Below, in pieces: positions 53,948 to 58,053 of a DNA stretch of 58,053 nucleotides (position 1 is the first letter of the stretch; each line of letters begins with the position of its first letter). The position numbers were made by a program, and so were the translations under genes. The DNA comes from Runella sp. Its GTDB lineage: Bacteria > Bacteroidota > Bacteroidia > Cytophagales > Spirosomataceae. Location of the stretch: contig NZ_JAIXST010000084.1 of the NCBI RefSeq assembly GCF_027484545.1, positions 1 to 58,053 of the forward strand, given 5' to 3'. The notes beneath the pieces are model-generated. The model searched no databases. It saw only the letters and a program-made list of their open reading frames with translations, and was not told the DNA's origin.

Positions 53948-54682
53948 ATGGCAAAAAACGTCGGAGTCGTTCAGTTACAAGGTAACCTCGGCAACCTAAA
54001 CTTTACCAAAGACGGCCAAGTCCGTCAAAAACCTACCTCACGTCCTATCACGGCAGAGCGTACGTTGGAAAACAACAGCGAATTCAGTACCCAGGCAAAG
54101 GCCACTTCCCTGATTGGAGAAGCCTTCCGCACCTGCATCGCCAACGCCAAATCTTCCGATTGGCACAATCGTTTATCCAAAGTCACCCGTGAGGTGTTGA
54201 AACTTGATTTGACCAACCCACGCGGTCAGCGCGGCATCATTGACGACGAAACCTCGCTCTATCAGGGTTATGATTTCAACGGCAATGCTCCCATCGGCCG
54301 CGTATTGTACGCGCAGGTGTCCACTACCCTCGACCGCACCACGGGCGATTGTCAGGTCATTATTCCTGCGCTCACCCCTGCCGTGGCCATTGCTGCACCG
54401 CAGGGAGCTACCCACGTGCGTTACATTGCCTGTTCGTCCGAAGTGGATTTTGAGAACGGCAGCATCAAGGCGGCCAACGCGACCTCGGGATATACTACCC
54501 TTAACAATGCCCCACAAGCCGCCATACCACTTGCTGTGAACGTGGACGTTAATGCTGCTAAACCTATTTTCATCGGAGTGGGTCTGGAGTTTTATCAAGA
54601 GGTCAATGGTCAAAAGTACTTGTTACAAAATGGGCAATTTAACCCTTTTCAAATTGCCTCGGTAGATACGGGTATCCTGTAA
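53948..54682 (+). CDS. Conserved Bacteroidota protein of unknown function, 244-aa family
   Basis: The N-terminus VGVVQLQGNLGNLNFTKDGQVRQKP with ENNSEFSTQAKATSLIGEAFR, and the C-terminus GVGLEFYQEVNGQKYLLQNGQFNPFQIASVD, match in pattern a family I recall as widespread in Bacteroidota (usually starting with a K-G-x-I-x-L-K-G-T-I-G-D-L-x-F-Y-type motif and ending FFQEVNGxxYxLxNGxxNALxI). Members are annotated hypothetical. The central region is beta-rich with no TM helix or signal peptide. The start and end are complete. It is flanked by repeat B and a strong terminator, so it is a single-gene unit. A structural or coat-like role is only a guess. Confidence 0.75.
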   Translation: MAKNVGVVQLQGNLGNLNFTKDGQVRQKPTSRPITAERTLENNSEFSTQAKATSLIGEAFRTCIANAKSSDWHNRLSKVTREVLKLDLTNPRGQRGIIDDETSLYQGYDFNGNAPIGRVLYAQVSTTLDRTTGDCQVIIPALTPAVAIAAPQGATHVRYIACSSEVDFENGSIKAANATSGYTTLNNAPQAAIPLAVNVDVNAAKPIFIGVGLEFYQEVNGQKYLLQNGQFNPFQIASVDTGIL

Positions 54683-54688
54683 AATCAA

Positions 54689-54740
54689 ATTCACCTAATG
54701 AAAAAGCCGACTCATCATCGGCTTTTTTCATTAGGTGAAT
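54689..54740. terminator. 22-bp inverted repeat, strong bidirectional terminator
   Basis: Positions 54689-54710 pair with 54718-54740 with one bulged base. The stem contains AAAAAGCCGA/TCGGCTTTTTT. It begins 6 nt after the 244-aa gene stop. Confidence 0.85.
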
Positions 54741-54832
54741 TCCGTGCTTTACCCGTCCATAATAGCAGCTATATCCCAGCGATAAGGCTTCTGACTTGTT
54801 TACGGTTTTCCAAGTTAACCATTCAAAACAAA

Positions 54833-54861
54833 AAAGGTCGCAGCCAACGGCCACGACCTTT
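54833..54861 (-). terminator. Terminator of the holin-like/CHAP minus-strand block
   Basis: AAAGGTCG pairs with CGACCTTT, with an inner GCC-AAC-GGC. On the minus strand the stem runs into a T run, about 90 nt after the stop of the 83-aa gene. Confidence 0.65.
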
Positions 54862-54951
54862 CCGCATTACGGTTACCGAATATTTCTTCAAGAAAATCAA
54901 AGCCAATTTTAACGCTGTAGGCTGGGGACACACCACTTGGCATAAGAAAGG

Positions 54952-55203
54952 CTAAATCCCCCTGAATTGCTGTCGCTCGTATGCTTTCCAATCCACAGTC
55001 GTCTGACTGACCACCGCCGCTACTGCCCCTGCCGTCACCATATACCCTGCAATGGTTGTCACCACCACAGGCAGTGCCGCACCTGCGGTGAAAATCGTTG
55101 TTCCCACCATCCCTAAAACTAATCCCACATTCCGAATCACTCGGAAAAACTTGGGAGTAGGCGCTTTTACCCGCTCAAGTACATTCAAATCCGTGTTCTG
55201 CAT
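54952..55203 (-). CDS. Holin-like small membrane protein
   Basis: An 83-aa protein from the ATG at 55203 (MQNTDLN); the longer frame upstream is an AT-rich leader. KAPTPKFFRVIRNVG (about 13-27) precedes two hydrophobic segments (LVLGMVGTTIFTAGAALPVVVTTIAGYMVTAGAVAAVV, about 28-65) separated by a turn at about 45. The size, short N-terminus, two TM helices and position next to a CHAP amidase suggest a holin-type or export pore. I recall similar KAPTPKFF-type proteins in Bacteroidota; their function is not known to me. Confidence 0.65.
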   Translation of the reverse strand: MQNTDLNVLERVKAPTPKFFRVIRNVGLVLGMVGTTIFTAGAALPVVVTTIAGYMVTAGAVAAVVSQTTVDWKAYERQQFRGI

Positions 55204-55316
55204 AATCAGATAAATTTTAAGTATGACTGCCAATAGATAAAACTCAACTCGATGTTTCAACATGTTCATAAAAAGCCAAATCGAAGCAAACACTTCCTAA
55301 CGTCAGGGTCATAAAT

Positions 55317-55940
55317 CTAAAAAAGCGGTCGTGGCTTCGGTGCAATCCCAAACGAAACATGATCCGAAACCGTCGCCTCCTCCTTCTCCCTTAACTTCCG
55401 ATGCACTCCTTCCCCTTTAACTTTTACAAAAGAAGGAGCCGAAGTATTGCCTCCAACTGTCACAAAGTCCTCCGTTTCTTCGTCGGAGTCCCACTCCAGT
55501 ACCAGTTCTGAATGATACCGCACTCCACCTGTCCGCTGCCGCCATGCAAACACGGCTACATCTCCCGGTTGGGGTAGTTTCCTGCCACCCGACGGGCCGT
55601 TTCTCCAAATCACTCGATTGGGATAACGTATCCAGCTATATGCTACCGCAGGAGACTGTACGTTTGATTGGAGACCGCACTGTTGAAAGACCCATTCGAT
55701 AAAAGCCCCACAATAAGGCGTACCTTCTGGCAAATGTAGAATTTTCAGATACTTCATTACCTGTCCCCCGTCATTCCTCCCCGTCCGCTCCCGTACCCGC
55801 GTCTGTGACAAAGCCGTCCTTACCAAACACTTCCGCAATTCGGCTCCCCCACTGGGGGCGGGGGGGGCTGTTACCACTTGACCGTAAGCACCATCACAAA
55901 TCCCCAGAAAAAAAGCCCAATAAAAAAGCAGGTAACGCAT
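55317..55940 (-). CDS. Secreted CHAP-domain peptidoglycan amidase/peptidase
   Basis: A 207-aa protein. I choose the ATG at 55940, giving signal peptide RYLLFYWAFFLGICDGAYG; the alternative ATG is at 55952. The CHAP/NlpC-like catalytic Cys is in TPYCGAFIEWVF (C77), followed by PQPGDVAVFAW (about 123-133), the catalytic His in YHSELVLEW (H143) and the third-residue segment TVGGNTS (about 161-167). It should cut cell-wall peptide or amide bonds. Its start overlaps the end of the upstream 173-aa membrane protein gene by about 70 nt in another frame. Confidence 0.82.
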   Translation of the reverse strand: MRYLLFYWAFFLGICDGAYGQVVTAPPAPSGGAELRKCLVRTALSQTRVRERTGRNDGGQVMKYLKILHLPEGTPYCGAFIEWVFQQCGLQSNVQSPAVAYSWIRYPNRVIWRNGPSGGRKLPQPGDVAVFAWRQRTGGVRYHSELVLEWDSDEETEDFVTVGGNTSAPSFVKVKGEGVHRKLREKEEATVSDHVSFGIAPKPRPLF

Positions 55941-56392
55941 ATCAATTGCCATGGTTGAAGTTGTTGAAGATGAGTCGAAAAATCCTGTTCTGACGCGCGG
56001 TCATTAACAAAGTACTGGTGTAGATACGGCACAAAATACCGTAAAGCTTTTTCTACGAGTAACAACGCTGAGAAAAACACAATCACCGACAGCAATACTT
56101 TTTGAAAGCCTGCTATGTCAATCGGTCGCATTGAGAGGTCGTTGATAACAATATAATTGTACAGAAACCCTGCTGCCAAGAGCAAGAAAACCACCCACGA
56201 CAAACTCTTTAAACGACCCACCGTGTTAGTTGGCATAGAGGAGGTAGGCTTTTCCCGGGCTCGTCGTTGTATCTCTTTGCGTTCCTCAATCAGTGCTGCC
56301 AAAGCATTGTGCTGATTCTCCAATTCTTCGATTGGTATTTCATCCATTTTGAGGTTTTTTGAAACTCCATTCAAACTCTCTGTTCGTTTCAT
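55871..56392 (-). CDS. Three-TM membrane protein of unknown function
   Basis: A 173-aa protein from the ATG at 56392 (MKRTESLNG). A charged coiled-coil-like region (about 21-47, EELENQHNALAALIEERKEI) is followed by three TM helices (about 64-84, 98-115 and 149-170). Its 3-prime end overlaps the CHAP gene start by about 70 nt, so the two are coupled. With the holin-like 83-aa protein this forms a block resembling a lysis or wall-crossing module. Repeat C begins about 50 nt upstream of its start, in the opposite orientation. Confidence 0.7.
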   Translation of the reverse strand: MKRTESLNGVSKNLKMDEIPIEELENQHNALAALIEERKEIQRRAREKPTSSMPTNTVGRLKSLSWVVFLLLAAGFLYNYIVINDLSMRPIDIAGFQKVLLSVIVFFSALLLVEKALRYFVPYLHQYFVNDRASEQDFSTHLQQLQPWQLICVTCFFIGLFFWGFVMVLTVKW

Positions 56393-56440
56393 AAAATTGT
56401 TTAGTTTGATTAATGTTATCCCTTGCAAACGATAGAAAAA

Positions 56441-56620
56441 GTCAACGGGCGTCAGCCCTTCATTTCCGGCTTATTGCATCCTCACTTCAGGAATTTCGGA
56501 AAAGCTTCGATAGCAGCCCGAAAGGTCAAAGTTCGAATACAACAAGCGAGACCGCCCAGACCTGAAGCGGCTTTGTCCTCACAAGCAGTGAAACAAAATA
56601 ACTCCTCAAACCCATTCACA
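56441..56620. repeat. Structured repeat, copy C (most diverged)
   Basis: The 5-prime hairpin is GGGC-GTCA-GCCC (56447-56458), as in B and D. The outer stem 56469-56485 with 56531-56547 pairs GCTTATTG/CAACAAGC (one A-C mismatch) at the base and more weakly above. The 45-nt centre has TTTCGG/CCGAAA with GCT/AGC inside. GGTC (56524-56527) is complementary to GACC (56550-56553), replacing GGCC/GGCC of copies A and D. The 3-prime boundary is uncertain. Confidence 0.7.
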
Positions 56621-56815
56621 AAGAAACACGCGCCACAATTGCCCATTCCTGCCTAACAAATTCCGCTCAACCCCTATCATCCCTGACAGTCTCAACCCAA
56701 CTACTGCACTAATCACTCTAATTTCGTCAAGCAGTTCTCCAAGCACTATATGCTTTTTGCTGACTGCTAACTGCTAACTGCCAAAACAATCGTTCACTTA
56801 TTAACAGCTTCTTTT
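56621..56815 (+). other. Intergenic region before the 151-aa gene
   Basis: Besides a short tandem repeat (CTGCTAACTGCTAACTGC, about 56765-56782) I see no gene or hairpin. It may hold the promoter of the plus-strand 151-aa gene; no convincing box was found. Confidence 0.4.
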
Positions 56816-57271
56816 ATGTCTTTTAATCCCTCACACGGTATCGCCATTTTACGCCATTGTGGCATTCATGTCAACATCGCTGGCGCACATTCACCCAACA
56901 CCAGTATTTTTACTAATTGGGAAGAATTTTATCAATGGTTTCAGGACTACGTCACCAATCACCCCGATTCCCGCTTTCACCTCATTGGTTGCGGCGATGG
57001 CTATAACCTTGATGCCCCTTTTCGCATTGAATGGTTTGGCGCAGGTGTATGTCCCATTGAACACCGCAATACCTGCACCCTAAGCCGCTGGCATTACGAA
57101 ACGAATCAGTATGTAGAAATCAACCCCGAACTGACCACCCATGGTACGGTAAAAGCCACGCTGGATCGCCTCCATTTTATCTATTGCAACGGCACCGAAG
57201 GCCACCGTACGGCCATCGCTACCTTCAACATAGACGCCGTCTTCATCAACTCCAACGGAACCGCTGTTTAG
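56816..57271 (+). CDS. Orphan protein of unknown function, 151 aa
   Basis: A complete ORF without signal peptide or TM helix. It starts SFNPSHGIAILRHCGIHVNI, contains WEEFYQWFQDYVTNHPDSRFHLIGCGDGYN (about 37-66), then FGAGVCPIEHRNTCTLSRW, and ends in a Thr/Asn-rich strand. The cysteines are dispersed and no catalytic motif is recognisable. It is bracketed by structured repeats C and D, one gene per block. Confidence 0.6.
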   Translation: MSFNPSHGIAILRHCGIHVNIAGAHSPNTSIFTNWEEFYQWFQDYVTNHPDSRFHLIGCGDGYNLDAPFRIEWFGAGVCPIEHRNTCTLSRWHYETNQYVEINPELTTHGTVKATLDRLHFIYCNGTEGHRTAIATFNIDAVFINSNGTAV

Positions 57272-57305
57272 CCCTATAAAACAAGGAAAGCGGAGTATAT
57301 ACAAC

Positions 57306-57440
57306 CTTAATGGGCGTCAGCCCTTCATTTCCAGCTCTCTCGTGAAGCACATTAGGAATTTGGGATAAGTTGCGGCAGCAACCCCAAAGGCCGCAGTGCT
57401 GAATGAGAGAGCGAGGGCCGTCCGCCCATGAGGACAACAA
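57306..57440. repeat. Structured repeat, copy D
   Basis: The 5-prime hairpin is GGGC-GTCA-GCCC (57312-57323). The outer stem 57334-57350 with 57396-57412 reads GCTCTCTC/GAGAGAGC, then G-T, TGAA facing TGAA, and GCAC/GTGC. The centre is identical to copy A at 44 of 45 positions, although the outer stem is unrelated to A. GGCC at 57389-57392 can pair with GGCC at 57416-57419. Confidence 0.88.
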
Positions 57441-57498
57441 CCAAGCTAAAGCAATAAAATAAGTCAATGCGAAGCAACCTACTCAAACCATCATCCTT

Positions 57499-57957
57499 AT
57501 GCAATCCTTCCAATCCACAGTATCCCAAGTAAACCACCATCCCAGCCCTTATCACGGCTACGGCCTCGTCACCAACCCTAAGGGAATCAGCAGCCGCGTC
57601 AAGTTCAATGAAACAGCCATCTATAACCTCGGAAACCGTGACCAATTCGACTGGAACAAAACCTTCGGACTCAATGGCTCACAAATAGGCACCGAATGCC
57701 GATGGGGGTGGCGTTGGAATCTCGAAAAAAATACGCTGGAGTTGTACCCCTATGTGCGTATCAACAATACCATCCACTTCGACGACAGCCTCATTATCAG
57801 CAATATCCCGCTGCACGAGTGGTTAAACTTGAAGATTGAGTTAAAATCCGACCGCTACGTGTTCACCGCCAACGGCCAAGTCAAAGAAGTGTGGGCAGAC
57901 ATTGCCAACAAGTACAACGGCACGTGCAGTTTCAAGGTTCATCGTCACATTTGGTGA
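57499..57957 (+). CDS. Lectin-like orphan protein, 3-prime end replaced by an IS
   Basis: A 152-aa ORF. The central and C-terminal region (ENTLELYPYVRINNTIHFDD, HEWLNLKIELKSDRYVFTANG, about 75-135) has the beta-strand pattern of a concanavalin/LamG-like domain. The last residues KVHRHIW and the stop overlap, on the opposite strand, the end of an ISL3-like transposase gene. The natural C-terminus is therefore probably lost to the insertion and this ORF is truncated. It follows repeat D by about 60 nt. Confidence 0.6.
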   Translation: MQSFQSTVSQVNHHPSPYHGYGLVTNPKGISSRVKFNETAIYNLGNRDQFDWNKTFGLNGSQIGTECRWGWRWNLEKNTLELYPYVRINNTIHFDDSLIISNIPLHEWLNLKIELKSDRYVFTANGQVKEVWADIANKYNGTCSFKVHRHIW

Positions 57958-58053
57958 AAGTCGGGGTTTCCCATCAGGATGACTCTTTTGCGGAGCAACT
58001 CAAAACTCGCTCTTCCATACATCTGACGCTTGATATTTTTGAGCCTGTTTACC
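57945..58053 (-). CDS. C-terminal end of an ISL3-like transposase (partial)
   Basis: The minus strand reads NRLKNIKRQMYGRASFELLR, then KRVILMGNPDFHQM and TGA. NxLKxxKRQMYGRAxFxLLRxRV is the typical C-terminal end of ISL3-family DDE transposases. The rest lies beyond the right window edge. The IS end is expected near 57930-57945 (GGTTCATCGTCACATTTGG is a candidate terminal repeat). Confidence 0.75.
   Translation of the reverse strand, partial: VNRLKNIKRQMYGRASFELLRKRVILMGNPDFHQM

Noticed and set aside
54864-54876. A further GGTTACC integrase-type site near 54870
   Set aside because: TACGGTTACCGAA resembles the sites at 1133-1268 but differs in the middle (GGTTACC versus GGTAACC in that orientation) and is isolated; probably chance.
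54698-54955. An 85-codon plus-strand ORF
   Set aside because: It begins inside the 22-bp terminator stem and crosses a second terminator hairpin at 54833-54861, so it is unlikely to be translated.
53641-57440. Repeats B-D as integron attC sites
   Set aside because: They lack the RYYYAAC/GTTRRRY core boxes. Conservation lies in the centre, not at the ends as in attC, and there is no integron integrase in the window.
53641-57440. A CRISPR array or retron
   Set aside because: The copies are hundreds of bases apart with genes between them, and there is no cas gene or reverse transcriptase in the window.

Overview
The window comes from a Bacteroidota chromosome, most likely a Cytophagales/Spirosomataceae-type bacterium (relatives of Runella, Dyadobacter or Spirosoma). 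The evidence is a SusC/SusD pair with an ECF sigma/FecR regulator, an IntDOT-like tyrosine recombinase, an RteC-type regulator, and Bacteroidota-type promoters (TTG about 17 nt before TAnnTTTG) in front of both tRNA genes. The genus is inference.

Layout. (1) 1-1080: chromosomal edge with tRNA-Glu(TTC), a ModE-type DNA-binding protein and tRNA-Pro(GGG). (2) About 1.1-8.1 kb: a mobile element with integrase, PDDEXK nuclease, a long palindromic leader and small ORF, a TOPRIM/RecA-like primase-helicase, an excisionase-like HTH protein and an RteC regulator. No relaxase is visible. (3) 8.2-51.6 kb: a long, almost wholly minus-strand carbohydrate region. It holds a PQQ sugar dehydrogenase fused to cytochrome c, esterases, DUF1080, two beta-helix proteins, an (alpha/alpha)6-like protein, a hexosamine operon (NagB-like, PfkB, NIPSNAP-like, PIG-L) next to GH20, an oxidoreductase, SusD/SusC/FecR/ECF sigma, an MFS transporter, and a tightly coupled operon (transaldolase, GH92, FucP-like permease, three Planctomycete-type proteins, NHL protein, SIS-ROK-SIS). 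Several gene fragments (araD, sulfatase, GH20, beta-helix, a possible GMC oxidoreductase) show repeated rearrangement. (4) 51.9-58.05 kb: a second accessory region that abuts a truncated beta-helix gene. It holds an HTH gene, a secreted thermonuclease, two tandem paralogous small proteins, a 244-aa Bacteroidota family of unknown function, a holin-like protein, a CHAP amidase, a three-TM protein, two orphan proteins, and the end of an ISL3-like transposase.

The most unusual signal is a family of four structured repeats (A at 6508-6645, B at 53641-53786, C at 56441-56620, D at 57306-57440). They occur only in the two accessory regions. Each has a 5-prime hairpin, an outer stem of exactly 17 positions per arm whose sequence is almost unrelated between copies yet still pairs, and a conserved 43-45-nt centre with its own hairpin. 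Covariation is visible in every helix. In region 4 the repeats divide the small genes into cassette-like blocks. I recognise no known RNA, attC or REP family in them.

Functionally, region 3 looks like a system that binds, hydrolyses, imports and phosphorylates glycans rich in mannose and hexosamine, with periplasmic haem/PQQ oxidation as a side branch. Regions 2 and 4 are horizontally acquired. All calls are from reading the sequence only; no database search was run.
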